34,221 bases of DNA from Chara braunii (taxonomy: Eukaryota; Streptophyta; Charophyceae; Charales; Characeae): contig BFEA01000733.1 of NCBI GenBank assembly GCA_003427395.1, positions 41,454 to 75,674 on the forward strand, given 5' to 3'. Every line of letters begins with the position of its first letter. The stretch's first letter is position 1. Of the stretch, positions 21,162-29,300 are shown one piece after another. The translations under genes were made by a program, and so were the position numbers. Under the pieces are notes generated by a model. The model was not told the origin of the DNA. It ran no database searches and saw nothing but the letters and a program-made list of their open reading frames with translations.

Positions 21162-22056
21162 TAGCTCCATATTCTCCAGCGTGGATGACAGACGATCTCG
21201 AAGGACAGATTGGATCGATACGCCTTTTGACATCTTTGATCGCCCTGTGATCACAATACCCATTCATGTCCCCCAAGAGATCCGAAGGTCCTTGATTGAT
21301 GTTGTGCACGGGTATGCTGAGGTGCTGAGTGGGCACGATAACGATATTGGATTATCCAACATGATTGAGCATGCGATCCTCACGGGGGATCATCCACCAA
21401 TGAGCTGCACTCCCTATCGGTATTCGCCGGTGCAAAGATCGGCCACGTTCCAAAGGATAAAGGAGTTTGAAGCTAATGGGTCGATCGAACCCTCCATCAA
21501 ACCATGGTCGTTTCCGGTGGTGATTGTGCCAAAAAAGGCAGGGGGAATTCGCATTTGCAACGATTACCGAAAGTTGAATGACGTCACGATTAAGGATGTG
21601 TATCCCCTTCTTTGGATCGATGAGTTGCTGGATGCTATTTGTAGTGCCCGATTTTTCAGCAAGTTTTATGTTCGTGATGGATTCCACCATCTTCTTGTTC
21701 GAAAAGAGGATCGCCCGAAAATGGTTTTCATTTTTTTCGAAGGAACTTGGCAATGGATTTCATGCCCGATGGGGATCTGCAACGCCCCAACCACATTTCA
21801 GCGCGCGATGAACATGGCTCTCCAGAACTTCGTGCGAAAAACACGGATGACGCAGAGCATAATCAATTATTGTGTGATTGTCTATATAAATGATATCCTT
21901 GCGTATTCAAGTTCCTACGAGGGGCACGTGCAGCACATCGAACGGACTTTGCACGCACTAAAGGACGCTAGATTCAAGGTGGTTGTTGATAAGTGCGTGT
22001 TTTTTTTCACCAAGATCTCCTTTCTCGGCCACGTGGTTACGGACCAAGGGTTGTAG
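21130..22056 (+). pseudogene. pol: Reverse transcriptase, both sampled catalytic motifs mutated
   Basis: A 308-codon frame with clear Ty3/gypsy RT order: a PYRYSPVQ region, IVPKKAGGIRICNDYRKLN (21,520-21,576), a PMGICNAPTTFQRAMN block, then the YxDD region and the FLGH motif near 22,010. RT would copy element RNA to cDNA in the particle. Two active-site Asp are gone: motif A, normally F-S-K-L-D-L, reads FSKFY with TAT at 21,667, and the YIDD box reads YIND with AAT at 21,889 (second Asp kept). TAG at 22,054 truncates the frame, but matching text continues beyond it. Single-base G-to-T and G-to-A changes explain both losses. The GTG/ATT-side start is arbitrary, since RT is part of a polyprotein. 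Confidence 0.9.
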
Positions 22057-22785
22057 ACGGAGCCTCGGGAGGTAGCAGCCGTGAAAGACACGCCAGTCCC
22101 GACGACTATGACACAGGTTCGCGCCAGACCTTGGGTTTGGCATCGTACTATCGAAGGTTCATGAAGGGGTTTGCAGCGATCGCGAGACCACTCACAAACT
22201 TGCTAAAAAAAGATCAGTCGTTGATCTGGATCCCGCAGTGCGATCGGGCTTTCCGAGAACTCAAGGCGGCCTTGATTTCGGCTTCGGTCCTTATAAGACC
22301 GGAGCTGGAAAAACCCTTTGTCCTCATCACGGATTGGCAGCCCGAGGCGATCTTAGCATCTTGGCCCAGGTGGGACCTGACGGCCTCGAACACGTGATGG
22401 AATACACGTCCAAATCGGTGCCTGCGTGTAAGCGCAACTACTCTGCCCCCACGGGGGAATGCTACGCGGCCTTGTGGGGGATCAGTCACTTCCGAGCGTA
22501 CTTGTATGGCTGAAAGTTCACGTTGGTGACCAATCACGAACCGTTATTGGCATTGAAGAAGTCCAAGGATTCCTCGGGTGTGATCGGGCGATGGGCTACC
22601 ACGTTGCTGAGTATGGACTTTGACATTCGTCATCGAAAGCAGGAGAGACACGACAACGTGGACAGGCCGACGTGACTGCACCGCCCCGACAAGGTACTAG
22701 GAGTGAGGAGGTGATCCCGTGGCACGACCCGGAGCCGAAGAACGAGCCTCAGTACAGACAAGTCGAGATCCTGCAGAAGGGCTGA
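22057..22785 (+). pseudogene. pol: RT connection and RNase H domain, broken
   Basis: After TAG 22,054 the text changes frame near 22,130 and gives the RT thumb/connection signature LGLASYYRRFMKGF and ARPLTNLLKK. RNase H follows: the first catalytic Asp is present in LITDW (22,332), the Glu in PTGECYAALWGI (22,457), but the third position reads VTNHEPLL with AAT at 22,532 where Asp is expected. A frame change lies near 22,350, with stops TGA 22,511 and TGA 22,673, and TGA again at the end near 22,783. RNase H would remove the RNA strand of the hybrid. The loss of an active-site Asp adds to the stops in showing that it is dead. Confidence 0.85.
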
Positions 22786-22805
22786 GCGGACACATGCATC
22801 CAATC

Positions 22806-22854
22806 CCGCCTCTCCCTCTTTTTTTTTTTTTTTTTTTTTTTCTCTCTCTCTCGG
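22806..22854 (+). repeat. T-tract and CT run before the PHD/integrase frame
   Basis: About 23 T followed by CT repeats, ending 5 bases before an ATG at 22,859. It separates the RNase H text from the PHD finger. It may be an expanded pyrimidine leader or a retroposed oligo-tract. Confidence 0.9.
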
Positions 22855-22858
22855 AACA

Positions 22859-23731
22859 ATGGAAACCACATCTTCTTCTGCCTCTCCCACCGATTCCGCT
22901 CCCCTTGCTCACTCAAATTTTCTCGCCAATCTCCCAGACAAATTCTGTTATTTTTGCACGTGTATTGCTCGGGTTTATGGGGTAGACCGGTATCCCTTCG
23001 AGTCTGGATTCACTTATTGGGTAGAATGCGCCACGTGTGTCAATCGCGCACATGGCGTGTGTGTTCAATACAGAACAAGTAGTAAGGAATGGAGATGTCC
23101 CGTATGGAGAACGGACAAACTTCCTACGGAGGTTCGATTCGAAGCCACCCGAACGAACGACCCTGAACACGACGAAAGATACCGAGGGGCGGAAGTATGG
23201 ACGAATAAAATATTATTAGCTAAATTAGCTGGCCAGTCATTGGACCATCTCACTATGCGCGACAGGCGTAGAGCCACCGAGAGGTCCCGAGATTATCGAT
23301 GGATCAACGGTCATTAGGAAAAACGTAAAACAGACGGATCGGGATTATGGTTGACGGTTCCCCATCCATTCTAGAGATAGGACTGGACGAGATCGGCGCA
23401 CGAGGAACAGGCCGCTCATTTCGCAATACGTGTCACAAAAGAGACTATCGATCAAAATCGATAGTTCTGGTCTAATACTCGAGATGATGTAAAACACGTG
23501 GTTGCTAATTGTGTAGTCTGCGCCGCCGACCGTGCACCCATTCGTGGGCCGAATACGATAGTTCCTACGGAGGTAGAACGCCCTTTCCAGCGAGTCAGTA
23601 TGGACACGACATATATCGACGTGCCACCTGGCCCCAACCGTTGTGAATATTCCATTCTTTTGGTGTTAATCGACCATTTATCGAAATATATCGAAGTCTA
23701 CCCCTGTAAGACCCGTAAGGCCCACAGATAA
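22859..23731 (+). pseudogene. pol: PHD-type zinc finger fused in frame to integrase HHCC and first half of the DDE core
   Basis: One frame runs from the ATG at 22,859 to TAA 23,729, with TAG stops at 23,315, 23,372, 23,378 and 23,462. Residues 30-83 have the spacing of a C4HC3 PHD finger: Cys30, Cys33, Cys57, Cys60, His65, Cys68, Cys80, with the usual Trp two residues before the seventh ligand. The eighth ligand is Trp83 (TGG 23,105) instead of Cys. PHD fingers typically read histone H3 tails. About 65 residues later the integrase starts: RWINGH, then the zinc-binding HHCC module (His at AHEEQAAHF, Cys at NCVVC), then the first catalytic Asp in SMDTTYID (23,603). The frame ends at a deletion before the second Asp. 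Confidence 0.75.
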
Positions 23732-24509
23732 TGGGTCTGAATCCAAAGGTGAGGTAGAGGAGTTACTGATGCGTCGTGGTGTTACTCTCCGACACACCGC
23801 TCCCCATGTCTCCCAGTCGAACGGGTTGGCCGAAAATGCGGACCGAATGATTAAGACTGCTCTCCGTAAAAAAATAGCGGCTAATGACATACGTCCTTGG
23901 TCCAAGGTTATCTATCAAATCATCGGGATCCATCGAGCGACCCCTCATGAGTCCACAGGATTCACCCCCTTTCAGTTTCGGACCAACAGCATTCCATATG
24001 TCGATAATCGGGGTATCTCGGAAATGGCTGAAAAAGAGGGCAGGAACACACGTGCGGCCCTTAAAGCCAAGGTCAAAAGGTATGCGGATTTAATGGAAAG
24101 AGTTGTCCCTAAGCTAGCCTGGAAAAGACAGAAAATGAACGAACTGGCCCATGGTAGGCAGGTCTGTCGCTACAAGGCCCGGAACGGGAATGCAGGTCCG
24201 CAACACCAATACAAACTAGGGGATCTGGTGCAGATACGTAAATGTGAACGAGACCGGAAACTCGTTCCCAAGTTCTCTGGTTGTTTCGACGTAGTGGAAC
24301 TCGGTCCTAACGTAGCCAACATGGTGCGCATCGCACCTGTGGCCAGCGCCAACCATAGCTCTCTTCCCATTGTCCGCCATACCTCCTACCTTCGTCCCCT
24401 CCCTCCTTCTGAGAACCCTAATCCATCTCCCTCTTCTTCCTCCAACGCAGACGAAGAACTTGCTTCCCTTCTTTCATCTGACTCTAGCTCTTCTTCGCCT
24501 TCGCCATGA
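23724..24509 (+). pseudogene. pol: Integrase core 3' half and C-terminal domain
   Basis: In a frame shifted from the 5' half, the second catalytic Asp (DNGSE, 23,727) and the Glu (SNGLAENAD, 23,832) are present with 34 residues between them, near the usual DX35E. The stretch 23,769-24,509 (246 codons) is uninterrupted. Its C-terminal part has YKLGDLVQIRKCERDRKLVPKF (split here as two motifs: GDLVQIRK and KLVPKFSG), which resembles the GPY/F module of Ty3/gypsy integrases with Cys for the Pro. A Ser/Pro/acidic tail follows. About 20 residues are missing between the first and second Asp, so the core cannot fold normally. The TGA stop overlaps an ATG (ATGA at 24,506-24,509). Confidence 0.85.
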
Positions 24510-24522
24510 GTTTTTTCATTGA

Positions 24523-25103
24523 GCCGGTTCTTCCACCCAACCTCGAGCCTCGCTGCAGTTTCGTCAAGTCGAGCACCCTCGTCTCAGTCCTGATCTTCTC
24601 CGATTTGCGCAGCTCTTCAGTCACGGAGCGTGGTGCGCCGCCGTAGAAGTGACGATATCGACGGATCGGGGTTCAGCAGTCATCTTAGCAGAAGCGTCGG
24701 GGTCTGAATGTTTCTCACGGCCTACTCAGAGCGACGTGACGGTGATCGTGGCCTTCAGCGGCGATCTGTGTACCATTGGCGTGCAGCGGCGCCATGCGGT
24801 GGTTACTAGTCCTTACGAGTGGGGCAGGTGTTGGTGGCTGATTGTCGGCAGCGACTGGCTCGACCAGGACGACAAGTGGTGGGGACCGAGATTATCGATA
24901 CCTTCTCTCTTCGAACTAGCGCCATTCATCGCCCCGCTCGCCTGCTTCCCCATTTTGATCCCTACCCCGAACACTGATGAATCGCTTCTCCACCTTCTCT
25001 CTCCCCTCCGACCTTCCAACCATCTGGCCATCTTGGGCCGATCCCTTTCTCACTCTGGAAATTCGTCCCGCTTCGATCCCTCCTTTCAGTCCAGCCTACA
25101 TTC
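24523..25103 (+). CDS. Unknown open frame after pol; probable upstream exon of the downstream family
   Basis: About 193 codons are open from after TGA 24,520 to the splice donor at 25,104 (unspliced, the frame stops at TAA 25,105). A separate short frame starts at an ATG at 24,506 that overlaps the pol stop; one indel near 24,550 would connect it to this frame. The predicted protein has AAVEVTISTDRGSAVILA, a Trp-rich patch (RCWWLIVGSDWLDQDDKWW split across 24,820-24,880) and a Ser/Leu-rich C-terminal part. I do not recognise the family. Splicing at 25,104-25,257 keeps the frame and leads straight into the ATG-containing start of paralogue 1, which supports a real transcript unit. It could be a third ORF of the retroelement or a host exon. 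Confidence 0.5.
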
Positions 25104-25257
25104 GTAAGTGGACTGAATTCACGACATGTGTAATGCTCACCCTCATTTCCTTTACTTGATCTGTCTCTTTCCACATACTCCCCCCTCCATGTGTCATGTG
25201 TTTCATGTACTCCCATCATCTCTAACAGGACACTCATTGCTTCGACACGTAATGCAG
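25104..25257 (+). other. Predicted GT-AG intron, 154 bp
   Basis: The donor is GTAAGT (25,104-25,109), a perfect consensus extension. The acceptor is TAATGCAG ending at 25,257. A CTCTAAC branch-point-like word lies about 33 bases upstream of the acceptor. Removing it joins TC + G to make a Ser codon and enters the ATG frame of paralogue 1 without a shift. The second paralogue has the same AG, one base, ATG arrangement. Confidence 0.6.
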
Positions 25258-26196
25258 GATGAACTCCAACCAGACTTCAAGTGTTTGCACTTCGCGTGAG
25301 CCGAGCCAGTCGAGTAACTGTTCCTCTCCATGCGACGTCTCACTGTTTCCCGCACAGGATCTCGTCATTTTGAATAAAAATATATGAAAGAACCATCTCG
25401 TGAGCATTGACCCTCGATATTTGCACATTGAAAGCGATGTTGTGCCTGACGGGCAAATCTCTATGCGTTTAACGTATGACAATTACGGACAAATTGTGGT
25501 CGCCTCGGATAACGGGTCGAACTTCTGGTACCTGTACTACTGCAGAAAGAGGTTGAGGTTGAGGTACATACTGACGACGGCGAGGAGGAGGATAAGGAGC
25601 TTGGGGACGTTGTTGCTCCAACGGAGATGATTGAAGCTTGGAACACCCTTTGTGTCATCCAACGATGGTCAACTCAAGACAGGAGCCACGTAAAGCTATG
25701 TGCATGGTTTTGCCTTAGAAAACCGGAGTTGCGGACCCCAATCATTGTTGACTACTACGGTCGGATTCGGGTGTTGAATCGCAACACTACCGTTACTACG
25801 CTTTTTACGGCCGTCAAGGTCGATGGTCGAAAAATGAAAGCTCATTTTGTTGTAAGGGAGAAGTACCGAGGTGTCACCCTCAGTCGCGCGGAAGCGTTTC
25901 ACAGCCCAACACTTGTCGGTGCTCAAGGGCGATTCAGAACTCGGCTATCCGTAAATATGGCACTGAGGAAGGAGCTCAAGTTAAGGGTCGATTGTTTGGT
26001 ACACATTCAGTTGCACTACCTTTTCGATAATTGCGATGACATATTATGGACAATTGAATATAGGGATCACAACATGGTGGCTGTTTTCCACAAAGTTTAG
26101 TATCACCGATCGGGTACAAGGAAGGTGGAACTGCTCCCCTGTACTTTAAGAAAAGTATATGATTATCCTTACTGTGAAGACGGGGATCCTTGGTAG
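25258..26196 (+). pseudogene. Unknown tandem gene family, paralogue 1
   Basis: I do not recognise this family. The exon opens G-ATG at 25,259. The 5' part has a Ser/Thr-rich lead, TGA at 25,385 where paralogue 2 has Trp, then DPRYLHIE, PDGQIS, a VVASDNGSNFWYLY block and a frameshift near 25,545. The 3' part (frame of 25,627) has an acidic linker, then LCAWFCL, IIVDYYGRIRVLNR, LFTAVKVDGR and RVDCLVHIQLHYLFD, and TAG at 26,098 where the paralogue reads His. Homology resumes after it (YPYCEDG against LYCDTG) to TAG 26,194. The 3' block is roughly 55-60% identical to paralogue 2, with differences mostly at third codon positions. No transmembrane segment or known catalytic motif is seen. It is a former protein gene, now broken by two internal stops and one frameshift. 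Confidence 0.6.
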
Positions 26197-26662
26197 GCGT
26201 TTCCACTGTTTCTTTGAGTGGGTGTGTCCTTGCACAGTCGGGAGTGGTAGTATACTCGCCGGCAGCGTGATGTGTACGATTGTTTGTACCTTCGCAACGG
26301 ACATCCTGAATATCTGTAAGGAAAATGGTCCTCAACAGGAGAGCAGTCTGACCGTCCCACATGAATCATGTGTTGGAAATGAGTCGAGATTAAGCTGCGG
26401 TTGCAGGACTTGCAGTCGCTTGTGAAGTGCGAATCTATTCTCACTTATTGAACCACATGAATGACGTGTGGAAAATAAGTCGAAATTCAACGACGGTTAT
26501 AGAACTTGCGCTCACTTGCGAAGCACGAATCTATTCCTAGTTATCAAACCCTTTCGTGCATCCGATAAGATCGTGTATTTGTTTTTTATGCACTCGGTTC
26601 TTTTTTATGCACTTGGGAGATTCGCAACTGACGCGCATCCTTGCGTTTCTCCGTTGATGCAG
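26197..26662. other. Spacer between paralogues, possible intron/promoter
   Basis: About 465 bp without coding text. It contains a 96-bp tandem duplication and ends in GATGCAG, the same acceptor-like word that precedes paralogue 1. A GGTAGG near 26,192 could be a donor, but no in-frame join to paralogue 2 is evident. Confidence 0.4.
26358..26549. repeat. 96-bp tandem duplication, 2 copies
   Basis: Units start at CACATGAATSA, positions 26,358 and 26,454. Both carry a GGAAAT/ATRAGTCGARATT region, CTTGYGAAGYRCGAATCTAT and a TTATYRAAC end. The copies are clearly diverged (about 75% by eye). Confidence 0.75.
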
Positions 26663-27573
26663 AATGGATGTCGATACTTCGTCGCATAATAGGAACTCCT
26701 CAGCATTAGACATCGATCTGATCATTTTGTCAAAGAATATTTGGGAGGATATTGGGCGTTCTGGTGTGGACCGTGACTACCTGCACCTCGAAATTAATGT
26801 ATGCGCCTGACGGGGAAATCCCTTTTTGGCAACGGGCAGAAGAAGGACCCCTTCGGAATTGCTGTGATAGAGGGTCAAACTTTTGGTACCTGTACACTCT
26901 GATGAAGGATGTACATGCATGCCCTATCGAGTTGGAGTCACTTCTGAAGAGGGAACCCGTCGAAGAGGAACCCGTTCGAACTTCTCAGATGGTAGAAGCA
27001 TGAAACATTCAATGTGAAAAACTAGAGTGAATGTCGTCGGACAAGTTGCATCAAAAACTTTGTGCCTGGTTTTGCCTCGGGAAACCGACGACGTCGGCGC
27101 CGGTAATCATAGACTACTTTGGTCGAGTGAGGGTGTGTAATCGTGGCACCACCGTAGTAACGCTCTTCACTGCCGTGAAGGTGGACGGTCGAAGAATAAG
27201 AGCTATTTTCCTCGCAAGGGAGGAGTTTCATGGTGTGAAACTCACTTCATTTCAAGCGTTTCACACATCGGGGCTTACTGGTTCCCTTGCGCGGTTCAAA
27301 AACAGGCTAGCCATAGATCCTGCACTCAAGGATGAGCTGGATTTGAGGGTTGACTGCTTGGTGCACCAGCAACTCCACTACCTATTTGATCGCGGCGACG
27401 AAATAAATTTCACAGTCGAACATAGGGATAATGAATTGCGATTTGTTCACCATCGTCTGCATTATTCAGCCTCCGGACCTCAGGATGTGACACTGCGCAA
27501 CGAGAAGACGAGATATGTGTGCGACTGCCTTTACTGCGATACTGGACATCTACATCTTCACTTCCAGCGTTAG
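26663..27573 (+). pseudogene. Unknown tandem gene family, paralogue 2 (intact 3' ORF 27,031-27,573)
   Basis: Same exon architecture as paralogue 1: AG, one base, then ATG at 26,664. The N-terminal part reads DLIILSKNIWEDIG and DRDYLHLE, matching paralogue 1, then TGA at about 26,805. A frameshift leads to the frame of 26,752, containing APDGEIP and RGSNFWYLY. TGA at 27,001 (Trp in paralogue 1) and TGA at 27,028 interrupt it. The final 180 codons (ATG 27,031) are intact and hold the conserved block LCAWFCL, IIDYFGRVRVCNR, LFTAVKVDGR, RVDCLVHQQLHYLFD, followed by a Cys-containing end (YVCDCLYCDTGHLHLH) with CxC, CxxC and His-x-His spacing that could bind metal. The 180-codon ORF could be expressed alone. 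Function unknown. Confidence 0.6.
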
Positions 27574-27610
27574 ACTCACACTGTGCTTACATCCCATTGA
27601 TTTTCATTAA

Positions 27611-27910
27611 ATGCAGACGACGGTTGTTACTGCTACTGAGAACATTTATGGTTTACAGTGGTTTGAGAACATCGGGTTTCCCAAGTACCACTACCTTTCG
27701 GTCCCCGAAGATGATGACAGCCCGCCGTTCTGGGGAGACTGTTATCCATTTGAAATCTGTAACTCGAGCACTTTGAATGAAATTTTCAGAGATATACTCG
27801 TGCACGACTTGCCAAATATCGAAGCAGATATTCAGACCCGATTTCCCGAACCAAGTCCTTTTAGTCGAGTTCGACATAGACGAGCGCAACGACGACGGGA
27901 GGCTACTTGA
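27611..27910 (+). CDS. Hypothetical protein, 99 codons, basic tail
   Basis: ATG at 27,611, 38 bases after paralogue 2, preceded by the same AAATGCAG word seen at the paralogue acceptors; it may therefore be a downstream exon starting at 27,617. The deduced protein has NIYGLQWFENIG, KYHYLSVPEDDD, PPFWGDCYPFEI and ends in an Arg-rich tail (SRVRHRRAQRRRE) that could bind nucleic acid or act as a nuclear signal. The NIG...YHYL piece faintly recalls the DIG...DYLHLE segment of the paralogues, too weak to claim homology. No internal stop. Family not recognised. Confidence 0.4.
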   Translation: MQTTVVTATENIYGLQWFENIGFPKYHYLSVPEDDDSPPFWGDCYPFEICNSSTLNEIFRDILVHDLPNIEADIQTRFPEPSPFSRVRHRRAQRRREAT

Positions 27911-28049
27911 AGACTGCGCATGTTGCTAACTCTTTTCACGCAACAAGTGATACGAAAATAGTCGTCGTCCTAGGATATTCGGATTCCATATGCGAATAGA
28001 CTCGCATTTATCACCTCATCCTTTCGACAATGGGACTGGCCCTGTCACG

Positions 28050-28790
28050 CTGGGGACATCGTGTCGAGCTTGGATGAGCTTCTGTGTGGGACTTGTGTAG
28101 GCAGGTGAATATCGTGTCGGGCTTGGATGAGTTTTTATCTAACGTAGGACTTCAGCAGGAATCAGCGTTTGTCTAGGTCTTCGGCTTGAAGCAGTATTTG
28201 TGTAGGACTTCAGTACAACTTGTGTTGGACATGTTCGTATTTGAGGCACGGCTTGTCTCTAGTGTAATGTCAGACTTTTCGGTTTGTGCTAGACTTCGGT
28301 TGAGGTTGTGAGCAAGAATGTTCGTCATTTAGGCAGGGGTTGTATTTTCGTGGTTCTGGCGACTTGGGCGTGTTATGTAGACTGTAGGGAAGCGTCTTGT
28401 GTAGATGAGGGCATGTCATGTAGACTGTACGACGTCGGTGTACTGCTTGATTTTGTCAGAAGATATCCACATTCGCGTGTTGTGTAGACGAGGGCGTAGG
28501 TCATTCACCGTTTTCTCTCGGCTCCATGTACTTTACGACCTGGGCTTGAATGGTTTTTGGAAAACCTACATGTAGCTTAGAACGTGTCCTTCAATGATTT
28601 TTGGAAAAGCTCCATGTACTTTGTGATTTTTGGAAAGCCTCTGTTTACTTTCCAATGTGGGATTGAATGATTTTTTGCATTGTATGATTTTAGGAAACGC
28701 CTCTGTGTGCTTTGCAATTTGCAATTGAATGATTTCTGGAAACTTTTCGTGTGGTGTACAACTTGACCTTTACAAAAACACTAAGCAACT
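28050..28790. repeat. Degenerate minisatellite region (~50-65 bp units)
   Basis: The first part has ATCGTGTCGRGCTTGGATGA at 28,058 and 28,111 (period 53) and TGTAGAC-GAGGGC words near 28,380-28,495. The second part (from about 28,540) repeats TTGAATGATTTTTKG, GGAAARCCTC and TGTACTTTG-like words in loose ~60-bp units. The second type recurs at 31,000-31,150. Confidence 0.6.
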
Positions 28791-28795
28791 TGTAG

Positions 28796-29163
28796 ATGTT
28801 TCCATGTCGATGTTTGCGATGATAAGTCTAGAGTTAATTATATGAATAAATGTTATGTATCTTGCCATGCATAGATTTGATGACTCGCACTTGTGGTGTG
28901 CGCACCTAACTCTCCATCTAATTGCGAGTTCACTTGCACCTGTGGTGTGAACCCCGAGCAATCCACTTAAGTATGAGTTCACTCGCACTTTGCTTCAACT
29001 TGATCTTTAGAAAAACAACATGCAACTTGCAAGTGTTTCCCTCTCTCCATCCCTCCGACTTTCATAATAGTGATGTTGCAAGTGTTTCGCTCTCTCATCT
29101 TCATGTCATGGCATGCATGAATATTTTCGATAAAAAGATGATCATGTCAAGAAGGCGATCGTT
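28796..29163. repeat. Composite repeat, copy A
   Basis: Contains, in order: a GTTTCCATGTCGATG region, GGTGTGCGCACC, a degenerate inverted repeat, GGTGTGAACCCCGAGCAATC, CTTGCAAGTGTTTCCCTCTC, GACTTTCATAATAGTGA, TCTCATCTTCATGTCATG and GATAAAAAGATG. The same order is found in copies C and D. Short ORFs crossing it (28,770-29,209) are not genes. Confidence 0.75.
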
Positions 29164-29165
29164 CC

Positions 29166-29300
29166 CTCTCTCCATATTAAATCACCACGCCTATGGTGTG
29201 CGCACCTAGCTCTCCATCTAAGTGCGAGTTCACTCGCACTTGTAGTGTGAACCCCGAGTAATCCACTTAAGTGAGATTTCTCTCGCACTTTGCTTATATG
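29166..29300. repeat. Composite repeat, truncated copy B
   Basis: Carries the GGTGTGCGCACC to TCTCGCACTTTGCTT portion only. It has the cleanest hairpin: AAGTGCGAG and CTCGCACTT around a TTCA loop (29,220-29,241), then a perfect CACTTAAGTG palindrome at 29,264. Confidence 0.8.

Larger units (their letters stand above)
17795..24509 (+). mobile_element. Degenerate Ty3/gypsy LTR retrotransposon, internal region
   Basis: Plus-strand order gag, aspartic protease, reverse transcriptase, RNase H, integrase defines the Ty3/gypsy class (integrase after RNase H; in copia it comes before RT). A PHD-type zinc finger lies in frame just ahead of the integrase. The element is interrupted by a foldback element (20,225-20,752). 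Every domain carries stops or frameshifts and several catalytic residues are lost, so it is non-autonomous and dead. No 3' LTR could be matched by eye: unknown spliced genes begin immediately after pol. No chromodomain is visible after the integrase. Confidence 0.85.

Noticed and set aside
22630-22912. Lys-rich minus-strand ORFs near the T-tract
   Set aside because: Their poly-Lys arises from the T-tract, and the plus strand holds RNase H and PHD text.
25385-27030. TGA read as Trp (genetic code reassignment)
   Set aside because: Frameshifts plus TAG and TAA stops occur in the same genes and in the nearby transposon, so simple decay explains them.
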